Positions 15,462 through 25,156 of a stretch of DNA of 64,000 nucleotides are shown piece by piece. The stretch is from Flavisolibacter tropicus. Its GTDB lineage: Bacteria > Bacteroidota > Bacteroidia > Chitinophagales > Chitinophagaceae. The DNA lies in contig NZ_CP011390.1 of NCBI RefSeq assembly GCF_001644645.1, forward strand, positions 3,096,001 through 3,160,000, read 5' to 3'. The position numbers and the translations under genes were made by a program. The notes under the pieces are model-generated. The model was given only the letters and a program-made list of their open reading frames with translations, was not told the DNA's origin and did no database searches. Within the stretch, counting starts at the first letter, position 1, and each line of letters begins with the position of its first letter.

Positions 15462-15944
15462 ATGACGCCCCGGATTGAACATATAGACGATAGAAAATTA
15501 GTAGGACTACGCATTCGCACCTCAATGGATAAGCAAGCAACTTTTCGGTTGTTCAGCACGTTTATGCCACGCCGCAGAGAACCAGAGAACCGTTTGAACG
15601 CCAATACCTATTCGGTAGAGATCTATGATGCAGATCTTGCCTTTCACACCTTTACACCAGCCACGGAGTTTGAAAAATGGGCAGCAGTAGAAGTAAAAGC
15701 CTTTGGCATTCTTCCTGAAGACATGGAAGCCCTGACCATACCTGCCGGCACCTATGCCGTATTCCTGTACAAAGGATTAGCGAAAGACTTTGCAAAAACA
15801 GCACAATATATCTATGGCACCTGGTTGCCACAGTCGAAGTATGAACTAGACAGCCGTCCGCATTTTGAGATCATGAGTCCCGCCTACCGTCCTGATGACC
15901 CTAATGCGGAAGAAGAGATCTGGGTGCCGGTGAGGGAGAAGTGA
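15462..15944 (+). CDS. GyrI-like effector-binding domain protein
   Basis: 160 residues forming a single GyrI-like/AraC effector-binding domain. An opening RIEHIDDRKLVGLRIRTSM is followed by SVEIYDADLAF, then a characteristic IPAGTYAVFLYKG strand with the downstream helix and WLPQSKYELDSRPHFEIM. Free-standing domains of this kind bind small hydrophobic ligands or inhibit gyrase in other bacteria; here only ligand binding can be suggested. There is no DNA-binding domain, so it is not itself a regulator of the AraC or MerR type. Confidence 0.85.
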   Translation: MTPRIEHIDDRKLVGLRIRTSMDKQATFRLFSTFMPRRREPENRLNANTYSVEIYDADLAFHTFTPATEFEKWAAVEVKAFGILPEDMEALTIPAGTYAVFLYKGLAKDFAKTAQYIYGTWLPQSKYELDSRPHFEIMSPAYRPDDPNAEEEIWVPVREK

Positions 15945-16046
15945 GAGAAGCTGCACGCCACACGCTTTACGCTGCAAGCAATAGCGTGAGTGGTGAATGA
16001 GATGGCACTACAGGCATAGAAGACAAACTATTCTTAACTATTTTAA

Positions 16047-16087
16047 AATCAAACAGGCGACCACAATTGTGTTCGCCTGTTTGATTT
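16047..16087. terminator. Perfect hairpin, probable bidirectional terminator
   Basis: A 14-bp perfect stem AATCAAACAGGCGA (16047-16060) with its complement at 16073-16086, and a 12-base loop. It lies between convergent genes (GyrI-like on plus, Hsp20 on minus). Confidence 0.7.
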
Positions 16088-16104
16088 AGCAATGGACGGC
16101 TGTT

Positions 16105-16160
16105 TTTGCTTGTAGCTTGCAGCGTGAAGCGTGCAGCTTTCTTTCACACAGCTTGCAGCC
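16105..16160. repeat. GCAGC-type repeats
   Basis: CTTGTAGCTTGCAGCGTGAAGC and related words just downstream of the Hsp20 gene. A shorter inverted copy is at 15952-15985. Confidence 0.55.
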
Positions 16161-16166
16161 CTCCCC

Positions 16167-16562
16167 CTACCCTACCACCACTTCCTTCCGGGTAATTTCT
16201 TTACCTGCTATCAGTGGCAGACTTACATACAACACCCCATCTTCATAGCGGGCTGTGATGTTGGTAGCATCTACCTGTTCGGACAATTGGAATACGCGTA
16301 GAAAGCCACCGCGGCTGTACTCGCGCAGTACCCAGTTGGGTCTTGGGAACCCTTCGGGTGGTGTGTACGAGATCTGCAGCTCGTTGCCTTCTACGTTGAT
16401 CTTAAAATGTTCGCGAATGCGCCCGGGAGCAAACACCAGCATTTCGTAGCTGGTATCGGTCTGATGAATGTTTACAGCAGCCCGTTGCATAAAACGGTTA
16501 AACAGTGGGCGCTCACTGTTTCCGTAACGTACGCCTTTTGCGGCACATGATTGATAGCTCAT
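16167..16562 (-). CDS. Hsp20/alpha-crystallin small heat-shock protein
   Basis: 131-residue small heat-shock protein, an ATP-independent chaperone. The alpha-crystallin domain runs from about residue 25 to the end (VNIHQTDTSYEMLVFAPGRIREHFKINVEGNEL, then REYSRGGFLRVFQLSEQVDATNITARYEDGVLYVSLP). It contains the family's A-x-Y-x-x-G-V-L motif as ARYEDGVLYV. The ATG at 16562 is preferred to one at 16601, because the N-terminal extension adds only a non-family sequence. A short basic region precedes the domain. It is preceded by repeat-rich DNA, and no HrcA-type operator was recognised. Confidence 0.9.
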   Translation of the reverse strand: MSYQSCAAKGVRYGNSERPLFNRFMQRAAVNIHQTDTSYEMLVFAPGRIREHFKINVEGNELQISYTPPEGFPRPNWVLREYSRGGFLRVFQLSEQVDATNITARYEDGVLYVSLPLIAGKEITRKEVVVG

Positions 16563-16675
16563 GTTTTTGTCTTTAAATGAAGAAATAGTGAACAAACTCA
16601 CTAAGCGAACAACCGCGCCAATCTGGCCCTGACACGCATTCTGACAGCGTTAAGCTGAACACTAACTGCCATTTT

Positions 16676-17062
16676 AGCTACAAGCCGCAAGCTGCACGCT
16701 GCACGCGGAGCGCGCCGGGGCGCGGAAGAAAGGTTTCGCACAGAGCGAAGGAGGAAAGGAGGAGAATATTGAATAAGGAATGATGAATAATGAGTGATGA
16801 ATAAGGAGTAATGAGAGAGGAAATGTTCAATGCTCAATTTTCAATATTCAAGGTACAAGGAAAGAAAGGACTTGCTCTACAGAGGCTGGTTTTGTATCTT
16901 TAGGGTCTTCTCTTTTAAGGCATTTTCTGCCGTTCTTATTATTCTTTTCTATACTATTTTCTATCGTTTTTTAATGGTGAGCGGGTAGCGATATACGGGT
17001 CAAGGTACGGGTGAGGTAGTGGCTGTTTGGCGTGCAGCGTGTAGCGTAAAGCGTGCAGCTTC
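16676..17062. repeat. Mixed intergenic repeats
   Basis: The 590-base gap before the helicase gene carries, in order: a GCAGC-type run (16676-16712), a GCGCGCCGGGGCGCGG / TTTCGCACAGAG fragment (about 16706-16745), GGAATGATGAATAATG words (about 16765-16815), TGTTCAATGCTCAATTTTCA (about 16822-16850) and another GCAGC-type run (17031-17062). No gene is supported. Confidence 0.65.
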
Positions 17063-17136
17063 TCTTCCCTCCCTCCTTTCCGCTGTGCGCAACTACCCTC
17101 TTTTCCACATTACTAAATATTATAGTATTTGCCCAT

Positions 17137-17144
17137 TACCTTTG
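17137..17144 (+). promoter_or_regulatory. -7 element 4 bases before the helicase start
   Basis: TACCTTTG matches TAnnTTTG exactly. Only 4 bases separate it from the ATG at 17149, so transcription should begin at or within a base or two of the start codon (leaderless mRNA). Confidence 0.55.
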
Positions 17145-17148
17145 AGCC

Positions 17149-20100
17149 ATGGCGCTGCTCCGTGATAAACTCCTAGACCAATTTCAATCCGCTTATGATC
17201 GCTTGAACGACGCGCAACGCAAAGCCGTCGACCAGATAGAAGGCCCTGTGATGGTGATTGCCGGCCCGGGAACGGGCAAAACGCAGATACTGAGTGCCCG
17301 TATTGGTAAGATCCTGTTAAGTGATGCCCAGGTGGAACCGTCTAACATACTTTGTTTAACCTATACTGACGCTGGCGTAGTGGCCATGCGTAAGCGACTG
17401 GTACAGTTCATTGGCCCGGATGCCTATCGTGTGCACATCCATACCTTCCACGCGTTTTGTAATGAGGTGATACAGGACAACCTGTCCATGTTTGAAAAGA
17501 CCGCGCTGGACCCTATCTCTGATCTTGAGCGCATTGAGCTACTAAAAGAGTTGATTGATGGCTTCCCCAAAGACCACCCGCTGAAGCGCTATCGCGGTGA
17601 TGTGTACTTTGAGATGGCCAACCTGCAAAGTCTCTTTAGCCTGATGAAGCGCGAAGGCTGGAAGTCGGATTACATCTGCCAGAAGATCGATGAATACCTG
17701 AACGACCTGCCCAACCGCGATGAATACATCTGTAAGCGTGCCACCAAGGAGTTCAAGAAAGGCGATGTGCGTTGGGATAAGATCGAGGAGCAAAAAGAGC
17801 GCATGGAAAAACTGCGGGCGGCTTGCAACGAGTTCAACCGCTTCCAGCAAAAAATGCGCGAGCGCAACCGCTACGACTTTGACGATATGATCAACTGGGT
17901 AATTGAGCGCTTTGAGCAGAACGAGAACCTGCTGCGCCAGTACCAGGAACAGTTTCAATACATACTGGTAGATGAATACCAGGATACCAGTGGTTCGCAA
18001 AACAAGATCGTGCAACTGCTGATCAACTTCTGGGACAAGCCCAACGTGTTTGTGGTGGGTGATGACGACCAGAGTATCTACCGCTTCCAGGGGGCCAACG
18101 TAGAGAACATGCTGGCCTTTGCCGATGGTTTCAAGCAGGACCTGATGACCGTGGTACTCACCAACAACTACCGCTCCACACAACCAATACTGGATGTTTC
18201 CAAAAGCCTCATTGACCGGAACAATGAGCGACTGGTAAAACAGATTGAGGGCCTGAGCAAGGACTTAATCGCCAGCAATCCCGAACTCACACAGCTGTCA
18301 TCTGCCAACAGTCAACTGTCGTCTATTAACCATCCCGAAGTATTAGAATATGAAACGCAGCGTGATGAGATGATTGGTGTGGTGCAACGCCTGGAAGATC
18401 TATTAAAGCAAGGTGTAAAAGGCAGTGAGATCGGTATCATTTACCGCGAGAACAAATATGGCGATGAACTGGCCGACTACCTGCGCCTGAAAGAAGTGCC
18501 GTTTTATACCAAGCGTAGCTTAAACATACTGGACCAGCCACTGATTCAACAATTGCTGACGGTGCTGGAATACATAGCTGCTGAGCATGATATTCCGTAT
18601 AGTGGTGACGCGATGCTTTTTGAGATCCTGCACTACGAGTGGTTTGGTATTAAGCCAGTGGAGATTGCCAAGGCCTCTGTAAAAGTATCCGACCTGAATT
18701 ACGCCAGCAACCGGGAAAACGAAAAGGAAGACAAGAAGGGTAAAAAAGAGGAAGCCAGCACACCGCGCACTTCTATCCGCCAATGGGTATGCGACCAGGT
18801 GGGTAAGCCACCTACTGATCTTTTTGACACGGGCGTAGATAAGCGTTTATGCGAAGCTGTTACTTCTATAGAAAAATTGATTGGTGCCGTATCCAATGAA
18901 ACACTGCAAGGCTTGTTGGAAAAAGTGATCCGCGAAGGTGGCTTCCTGTCGCACATCATGAACCACCCCGATAAGAACTGGCTGCTGCAACTGATCACGG
19001 GTTTTTACAACCACGTGAAAGAAGAAACACGCCGCTACCCTACCCTGAACCTGCAAGCCTTCTTAGATCGCCTGGATCTGATGCGCCGCGAGGGACTGGT
19101 ATTACCACTGGTACAGGTGGCAGGTAATGAGCGTGGTGTAAACCTAATGACAGCTCACGGCTCTAAAGGACTGGAATTTGAATATGTATTCTTTGTAGGT
19201 TGTACTTCTTCTAGCTGGGAAAAGAAACGTAAACCTAACAGCGGCTTCTCATTCCCCGATACACTTTTCCTTAGTAATGCACAGGAGAACGTGACCGAGG
19301 AACTACGCCGCCTGTTCTATGTAGCGCTTACCCGTGCCCGTAAGCACTTGTATATTACTTATTGCAATTACACGAACGAAGGCAAGCCCTTAGAGCCTTC
19401 TGTATTTATAGCAGAAATAGCAGAACACCATACACTGCCGCAGACCAAACACACACTGGATGCCACTGTGGTAGCCGAGTTCAGCGCCCTGCAACTCAAG
19501 GGCCGCATTGCTCCAGAAATGGATAAGATCTCCGACGAGCTGGCCGACCGTACCGTTCACAATTTTGTAATGAACGTATCGGCACTCAACTCGTATTTAA
19601 AGTGTCCGCTGGAGTTTTACTTCCGCCAGATCGTGCGCATTCCTTCACCACGTAATGAGGCAGCAGAGTTTGGTTCAGCCATTCACCACGCATTAGAAGA
19701 ACTGTTCCGAAAAATGCAGACAGGTGGCAAGAACACCTTCCCTTCGCTGGATCATTTCATTGGCGACTTTGTTTGGTACATGCGCCGTCACCGCGCCTTC
19801 TTTACCAAAGAACAGTATGCGCGTCGCTTAGAATATGGCACTGAGATCCTTACAGCCTATTATGAGCAGAAGCTACCACTGGCCAATAAGATCGTTTCTA
19901 TTGAGCGCCGCTTTAGGAGCATCGTAGATGGCATACCACTGAAAGGAAAGCTGGATAAGATTGAGTTCAACGGTAAGGAAGCCACTGTAATCGATTACAA
20001 AACCGGTGACCCTGAAAAGAATAAAGAAAAGTTTGCCCGCCCCAACCCTAAGGTACCGGATGGCGGTGACTACTGGCGCCAGGCAGTGTTCTATAAACTA

Positions 20101-20406
20101 ATGCTGGACAATATGACCAACACCGACTGGGTAGTGACCGGCGTAGCGTTCGACTTTATAGAACCTACTAAGAAGAAAGAATACACACTGGAGAAAGTGA
20201 TCATCAATCCACAAGATGAAGCCGATGTAAAAGAGCAGATCAAGCGGGTACATAATAAGATCCAGAGCAAGGACTTCTATACCGGCTGCGGTAAGGAAGA
20301 CTGTCACTGGTGTAAGTTTGTAAAGACCAATAAGCTGGCCGTGGCCTTGCATGAACTGCAGGAGGAAGAACCGGAGAATCAGCGGAATCTGCTACGCATT
20401 GTGTAG
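17149..20406 (+). CDS. UvrD-type helicase fused to a PD-(D/E)XK nuclease
   Basis: Superfamily 1 DNA helicase of 1085 residues. Motifs are visible: Walker A GPGTGKT at 39-45, Walker B/DEYQD near 275, VVGDDDQSIYRFQGA near 305, TAHGSKGLEFEYVFFVG near 665, and FYVALTRARKHLYITY near 720. From about residue 815 a PD-(D/E)XK nuclease domain begins: CPLEFYFRQIVRIPSP, GSAIHHALEELFR, then KLDKIEFNGKEATVIDYKTG near 935. Three cysteines in CGKEDCHWC near 1046-1054 join the one near 817 as a probable iron-sulphur ligand set of the AddB type. This suggests double-strand-end processing or repair. No AddA/AddB partner is adjacent. Confidence 0.92.
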   Translation: MALLRDKLLDQFQSAYDRLNDAQRKAVDQIEGPVMVIAGPGTGKTQILSARIGKILLSDAQVEPSNILCLTYTDAGVVAMRKRLVQFIGPDAYRVHIHTFHAFCNEVIQDNLSMFEKTALDPISDLERIELLKELIDGFPKDHPLKRYRGDVYFEMANLQSLFSLMKREGWKSDYICQKIDEYLNDLPNRDEYICKRATKEFKKGDVRWDKIEEQKERMEKLRAACNEFNRFQQKMRERNRYDFDDMINWVIERFEQNENLLRQYQEQFQYILVDEYQDTSGSQNKIVQLLINFWDKPNVFVVGDDDQSIYRFQGANVENMLAFADGFKQDLMTVVLTNNYRSTQPILDVSKSLIDRNNERLVKQIEGLSKDLIASNPELTQLSSANSQLSSINHPEVLEYETQRDEMIGVVQRLEDLLKQGVKGSEIGIIYRENKYGDELADYLRLKEVPFYTKRSLNILDQPLIQQLLTVLEYIAAEHDIPYSGDAMLFEILHYEWFGIKPVEIAKASVKVSDLNYASNRENEKEDKKGKKEEASTPRTSIRQWVCDQVGKPPTDLFDTGVDKRLCEAVTSIEKLIGAVSNETLQGLLEKVIREGGFLSHIMNHPDKNWLLQLITGFYNHVKEETRRYPTLNLQAFLDRLDLMRREGLVLPLVQVAGNERGVNLMTAHGSKGLEFEYVFFVGCTSSSWEKKRKPNSGFSFPDTLFLSNAQENVTEELRRLFYVALTRARKHLYITYCNYTNEGKPLEPSVFIAEIAEHHTLPQTKHTLDATVVAEFSALQLKGRIAPEMDKISDELADRTVHNFVMNVSALNSYLKCPLEFYFRQIVRIPSPRNEAAEFGSAIHHALEELFRKMQTGGKNTFPSLDHFIGDFVWYMRRHRAFFTKEQYARRLEYGTEILTAYYEQKLPLANKIVSIERRFRSIVDGIPLKGKLDKIEFNGKEATVIDYKTGDPEKNKEKFARPNPKVPDGGDYWRQAVFYKLMLDNMTNTDWVVTGVAFDFIEPTKKKEYTLEKVIINPQDEADVKEQIKRVHNKIQSKDFYTGCGKEDCHWCKFVKTNKLAVALHELQEEEPENQRNLLRIV

Positions 20407-20461
20407 AACTAGGATTGATTGGATGGAAATGGATTAGGAGGAAAACTTCTTGATATTTAAC

Positions 20462-20487
20462 AAGCACTCTATAAAAGGGTGCTTTTT
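20462..20487 (+). terminator. Rho-independent terminator
   Basis: AAGCACTC, loop TATAAAAG, GGTGCTT followed by a T run. It is one of several terminators here with an AAGCACTC-type stem and closes the helicase gene. Confidence 0.75.
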
Positions 20488-20556
20488 TATTACGTAGCAA
20501 TAAGAAGTAAATACTGCCAATAAAATACGACCTATCTTATACTACCTTTATTACTT

Positions 20557-21822
20557 ATGTCACCAACAAACATAAACAGGCTTTTAAAAGTGATTCAATC
20601 CGGCGATGTTGAAGAACTTTATATCCATATAACTAAAAAAGCACTCGAATGGGCTATATGTGGATTTACAGAAGAAGCCAATCAACTGCTTGGGGTGCTT
20701 TGGGGCTATAACTTTAAGCATTCAGAACAGCTACGATCAGTTGAACAGGGACTACAAGTATTTTGGCAGGCTAGCCGAACAACCCCGGCAAATGTCCCAT
20801 TTCCATTTATTGATATTGATGAAATAGAAAAAGAAAACTGGAATGGCGTCATCTATCAATCTAGCAGCGCCGTATATAACACCTCCATAAAACAATTAAC
20901 AGGTGGACACCTGCTAGCTACGGCTATTACAGCTGGTGCTACACAAGTGCTACCTACAGCCGCAATAGTAGAAGCTCTAGACCGCTTTCTTCAATCTAAT
21001 GAAGCTGTAGGCTACTCATATTATCATGCCACCACTGCAGCATGCTTATTGGCAGGTAGAAGCCACTTATCTGATGAATTGGAAAAATATATAAAACTAT
21101 GGGGACAAGGCTACTTGAAATATTGGTCTAATTATGATCTGGCAGTACTCTTAAAAGAAAGAAGCATTATATCCTTGCTACTAGAAGGCATACTAGCACC
21201 TGTTTTTAATCTTTCGTCAGCCTCCATCAAAAAAGACTTAGAAACTTTAAAGCTTGCTCTTATGGAAAGGGCAAAGAATGGCAAGACTCTTTTATATAGT
21301 CAGATGCCTTGGATGGAATTACTCACAAAGATCTCCTCTATAGTTGCAAGCCAACACATCGATGCTCCTTCTGCAGAAATAAAAGATGCTGGGTGGTTAG
21401 GCAAGGCAGGTACAAGTGAACAAAACATACAAAACGTAGAACAGCGACTAAACATACGTTTCCCAGAAGATTATAGAGAGTTCTTGTGTACATCTAATGG
21501 GTTTGACAGTATCACTCCAGTTTCCCCAACTGTAGCACCAGTTGAATATGTTGATTACTTTACCAGCTATGATGCAGAATTTGTAGAAAGCTGGATATAC
21601 GAAGTCATGCAGGAGAATGAAACATTGGGTTGCAGGTTTAGACAAAGTATTGTTATTGGAGGACAAGGAGAAGAACAACAATTGCTATTAGTTCCAGATG
21701 AGATAGGTGCATGGGAATGTTGGTTTTTTGCTACATGGGCTTCAGGAGAAACAAGGTACCCCAGCTTCCGATTTTATATGGAATCACAATTGAAAGATTT
21801 GGAGGAAAACATTACCATCTAA
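20557..21822 (+). CDS. SMI1/KNR4 domain protein
   Basis: 421-residue cytosolic protein. The C-terminal domain (about residue 285 onwards) has SMI1/KNR4 (SUKH-type) features: a start reading TSEQNIQNVEQRLNIRFPEDYREFLCTSNGFDSI and later SIVIGGQGEEQQLLLVPDEIGAWECWFFATW. The N-terminal 280 residues are helical and not recognised. SUKH domains are common in immunity proteins against contact-dependent toxins, but no toxin gene is adjacent, so that role is only a possibility. TACCTTTA ends 6 bases before the ATG and may be the promoter -7 element. Confidence 0.8.
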   Translation: MSPTNINRLLKVIQSGDVEELYIHITKKALEWAICGFTEEANQLLGVLWGYNFKHSEQLRSVEQGLQVFWQASRTTPANVPFPFIDIDEIEKENWNGVIYQSSSAVYNTSIKQLTGGHLLATAITAGATQVLPTAAIVEALDRFLQSNEAVGYSYYHATTAACLLAGRSHLSDELEKYIKLWGQGYLKYWSNYDLAVLLKERSIISLLLEGILAPVFNLSSASIKKDLETLKLALMERAKNGKTLLYSQMPWMELLTKISSIVASQHIDAPSAEIKDAGWLGKAGTSEQNIQNVEQRLNIRFPEDYREFLCTSNGFDSITPVSPTVAPVEYVDYFTSYDAEFVESWIYEVMQENETLGCRFRQSIVIGGQGEEQQLLLVPDEIGAWECWFFATWASGETRYPSFRFYMESQLKDLEENITI

Positions 21823-21999
21823 TTTCTCTCTTTTGTCGCCCTGAGCTTGGCGAAGGGTACTAGCACCTTAAGCCTGTCTACCATTTGTAAAGACTTTTAC
21901 TGTCATCCTGAACTCGTTTCAGGATATGCTGCTGGCGTTATAAACCTCGCTACAGACATTGCTTTACACCTGTCATATCATATAACTATACCTCCGTTG

Positions 22000-22652
22000 C
22001 CGTTGGTCGCCGACCCCAAGTGTTCGAAAGTTTTATCTGATTTAAAAAGTGCCTTAAAGAAGTAGCTTTCTCGCAAACCATAAAACCCTGCCCCTATGTC
22101 AATCGTCTCTTCTTCTAAACTAAGTAGCAGGGTGGTCCAGCGCCTTATATTGCGCCTTGTGCTTACCGCCTCACTGTACGATCAGAGTCAGGCGGAATAT
22201 ACAGCGCCTGCCGTTTCTTCGCATAGCAGCTGTTTCTAGCTTTCTTGCTTACTGCACCCAACGTTGGGAAGGGTACGCCTAAAACGACCTGCCTATCGTA
22301 AATCTAATCAAAATAGAGGAGTGTTGCTGTGCGTGGGTGGTCCGGCAGCCGGAGGCGCATTGGCGGTCCCGCACATGCGGGATTGATTTTTTTGCTCAAC
22401 TTTTTTCATCAAGGAAAAAAGTTGAAAAGACAGAGGAAGAAGGGACATTAAAAACTAAAAAATTTCTCATCCTGCAAATCCATTCTAAATCCCACTAATC
22501 CGTGGTCCATCAAGGAAAAAAGTTGAAAAGATAAGTAAGAAGGAACCCCAGCTTCAACAACCTGATCATTTCTAACCAACGCACTGGCGGCAAAGTATAC
22601 AAGGAATTTTGTGACCTAGATCTTTCGAACACTTGGGGTCGCCGACCAACGG
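22000..22652. repeat. 653-bp segment bounded by 31-bp inverted repeats
   Basis: Positions 22000-22030 and 22622-22652 are inverted copies differing at one base; each includes GTTGGTCG, CGACCCCAAGTGTTCGAAAG and their complement. No protein is encoded between them. The interior has an AAGGAAAAAAGTTGAAAAGA word twice (about 22410 and 22510) and a CCCGCACATGCGGG hairpin. The region 21823-22989 is otherwise gene-free and also holds CCTGAGCTTGGCGAAGGG- and CATCCTGAACTCGTTTCAGG-type dispersed words. A small non-autonomous transposon or its remains is possible. Confidence 0.6.
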
Positions 22653-22989
22653 TTCTATACATCCTGAGAGTGTATTAACAACTGAAAAGGATTCTATATC
22701 TGGCGCAAGTCTTTGCGGGAGAAATTTTGCAGCCAAGCAGGCATGTGTCCAGTGAGCTATAAAAGTGCATATGACTCATTTAAGCCAGGCACAAGTCAGC
22801 TACCCGCATGGCTGCGCACAGAAAACTAGCGCCAGATGAATGGGAGCTCTAGCTTTAAAGACCGTGCAATCCCAAAAACAATCGCCAGTATTCGCGAATA
22901 TAATCCTACTAATCCCACAAATCCCTCAATACGCGGTCTCTTTTTACTATCACAGTGTGTACTTTTAAACTACACTAAACCATCAAAGC

Positions 22990-23466
22990 ATGAGAACCAC
23001 TCTCATTGCATTTATAAGCTTGTTATTACTTCTTTTAGTCACCGGTGTATTCTGGGGCACATGGTTTACACTTACACGAAGTATCGATAGCTTTTCAGCA
23101 GAAGAATTCATTCATATTGGCAAAGTCATTATTGCTAATGTGGCTGTTCCCATGCGCATTCTTATGCCTGCTGCTATTCTATTCGTATCGCTATGGGTAG
23201 TGTGGTACTACAACAAGAAGTCAATTGGCTTTTACTTTGGCATCTTAGGCTTGGCAACCCTTCTTATAACACTCTTGATCACCTTACTGGTATTAGTGCC
23301 CATCGACAACCAGATTAAAGAATGGGACGCTGCAACAGTGCCCGCTGAGTGGACTACACTGCGCCACAAATGGCAGGCCTACCATGCAGGCAGAACAATT
23401 ACTTCTATCATCAGCTTTGCCTGCGTTGCGTTATCGGTTATACTTAGCAAGAAAGATGAATGGTAA
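22990..23466 (+). CDS. DUF1772 membrane protein
   Basis: 158-residue membrane protein with four predicted membrane segments (about 5-25, 50-75, 82-105, 138-155). The signature of DUF1772 (anthrone-oxygenase-like) is present: LVPIDNQIKEWDAATVPAEWTTLRHKW followed by AYHAGRTI. Members have been linked to oxygenase-like activity in fungi, while the bacterial role is unknown. The start is the ATG directly before the first membrane segment. It is monocistronic. Confidence 0.85.
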   Translation: MRTTLIAFISLLLLLLVTGVFWGTWFTLTRSIDSFSAEEFIHIGKVIIANVAVPMRILMPAAILFVSLWVVWYYNKKSIGFYFGILGLATLLITLLITLLVLVPIDNQIKEWDAATVPAEWTTLRHKWQAYHAGRTITSIISFACVALSVILSKKDEW

Positions 23467-23768
23467 TATAGCTGCTCAATAATCAGCTAAAACTTCAGAA
23501 CATAATTTTGATCAACTATTTAATACTTCACAATGTTATGGCGAAAATACCGTTACAATTGCCGGGCAACTGGCTTAATTATGGTATACACTATAAAAAG
23601 CAGTGATCATGCCTGACAGGGCCTCTTTTATTTACAGAAGATCCTGACCCATTAACCCTCTGCTGCAAACCGCTATCACCCAACCTTCTGAGTACCAGTA
23701 AATGACATGAATATTTTCTTTCGGCAGGAAGTATAATATAGTGCTATCTGCCACTTAAAATCCATACC

Positions 23769-24662
23769 ATGATAAAAAATAAGCTGTTACCCTTAGTGTT
23801 ACTTTTCGTCAGCACCTGTGTACACGCTCAACTTAAATATTCCAGCAATCCGGACAATTCACTTTTTCTGTATAAAGACATCGATCATTTCTGGGAAGCT
23901 TTTGATGCCTTTAAGCAAGACACAACCAGTAACCCGTTTGACAGTAATTACCTGCAATTTAGAAGTGCGGGTATACAAGCTTTTCTTCCCAATCGTATTC
24001 AAAGTGCAGAACATCTTTTGAATACGGTAAAAGCCAGAAGGGCGGACTACGAAAAAGTCAGAGAGAATACATTGCGGATAAGTGAAAAAGAAAAGCAATG
24101 CCGAAGCGTATTTTATGCACTAAAATATTGGTACCCCGAAGTGCAATACCCCCATGTATTCTTTGTTATCGGTGCATTTAACTCTGGTGGCACTTTCTCG
24201 GAAAGAGGCATCTTCATCGGCGCAGAAATGCAGGCCAATCTTAATAATGTTCCCTATGTTGTAGCACACGAATTGATTCATTTTCAGCAAAAGAACTGGC
24301 CTGAAAATCCTACCCTCTTACAACAAAGCATTATAGAAGGCAGTGCCGACTTTCTTGGCGAACTGATCTCAGGAGCGCATATTAACCAGAAAGCGCAAAA
24401 CTATGGCAATCTTCATGAAGAGAAGCTATGCCGGGAATTCATCAGCCGCATGGATAGCACGCAATATATCGACTGGCTGTATGGTGTATCAGGTAAAGAT
24501 GATCGCCCTAATGATCTGGGTTATTGGATTGGTTATAAGATCACAGAACAATATTATAATAAGGCTACAGACAAGCGCCAGGCATTTGAAGAAATATTGG
24601 ACATCAAAGACTTTAAAGACTTTCTAAGAAAGAGTGATTATCTAGAGAAGTATTTTAAGTAA
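23769..24662 (+). CDS. Secreted HExxH metalloprotease-like protein
   Basis: 297 residues with a signal peptide (about 1-20, ending VHAQ). A zinc-binding motif VAHELIHFQQ sits near residue 168, followed by SIIEGSADFLGELISG, which provides a downstream glutamate or aspartate ligand. This matches the DUF2268-type predicted Zn protease pattern seen in Bacteroidota, also found in GldB-like lipoproteins. The mature protein is probably periplasmic or surface-exposed. The preceding 302-base gap (23467-23768) shows no gene or repeat I recognise. Confidence 0.75.
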   Translation: MIKNKLLPLVLLFVSTCVHAQLKYSSNPDNSLFLYKDIDHFWEAFDAFKQDTTSNPFDSNYLQFRSAGIQAFLPNRIQSAEHLLNTVKARRADYEKVRENTLRISEKEKQCRSVFYALKYWYPEVQYPHVFFVIGAFNSGGTFSERGIFIGAEMQANLNNVPYVVAHELIHFQQKNWPENPTLLQQSIIEGSADFLGELISGAHINQKAQNYGNLHEEKLCREFISRMDSTQYIDWLYGVSGKDDRPNDLGYWIGYKITEQYYNKATDKRQAFEEILDIKDFKDFLRKSDYLEKYFK

Positions 24663-24689
24663 ATGGCTGATGTCTGATTTTGTGATGGC

Positions 24690-25060
24690 TGCTTTAGGTT
24701 GACAGGTTAACAAGTTGATAAGTTGACAAGTATGCTAGGAGGATGAAAGAGGAAAAGGAGAAAAGGAGGTGGATTTGAAGATTTCAGGTTTCTAATTTCA
24801 ACCTTCCGCTTTCAACCAGCCTGCCAATTATAACGTCTCTGACGTTTGTCATCCAGAACGCAGTGAAGGATCTCAGAAACTTACACCATCAACATGACTA
24901 CAATCAGTAATAATTTTTACTGTCCCCCTGTCCGCTTCATCAGTGTCTCTTTTTGAAATAAGGAGAAGGTTGCATCTCCAACGTTTTTTCCTTTGCCATA
25001 CTGAGCGAAGGAAAGAGCTCAAAGAATCGCACATAAAATCGGATATCGAGGAATGGAATC
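24690..25060. repeat. Mixed intergenic repeats
   Basis: In order: GTTGACAGGTTAACAAGTTG words (about 24699-24732), GGATTTGAAGATTTCAGG...TTCCGCTTTCAACC (about 24770-24820), GTCATCCAGAACGCAGTGAAGGATCTCAG (about 24848-24880), CATACTGAGCGAAGGAAAGAGCTC (about 24997-25020), and TCGCACATAAAATCGG (about 25026-25042). The same modules recur at 33270-33620 and 45560-45960. No gene is supported. Confidence 0.6.
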
Positions 25061-25156
25061 TTACCATCTTTTACATCCTACTATTCTATAAAACGCCCTG
25101 CTTCAACGTCCTTACACTTATATTTAGCCATCCGTACCGGTTAAATAAACTTCATT

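Noticed and set aside
15387..17062. GCAGC-type repeats as a CRISPR array
   Set aside because: Units are degenerate, lack constant spacing and unique spacers, and no cas gene is present.
21847..22065. Open frame after the SMI1/KNR4 gene
   Set aside because: It translates the dispersed GAGCTTGGCGAAGGG and CATCCTGAACTCG words and part of the 31-bp inverted repeat. It has no protein-like composition.
22836..23090. Open frame overlapping the start of the DUF1772 gene
   Set aside because: It is in a different frame from the recognisable membrane protein and contains repeat words, so it is a shadow.
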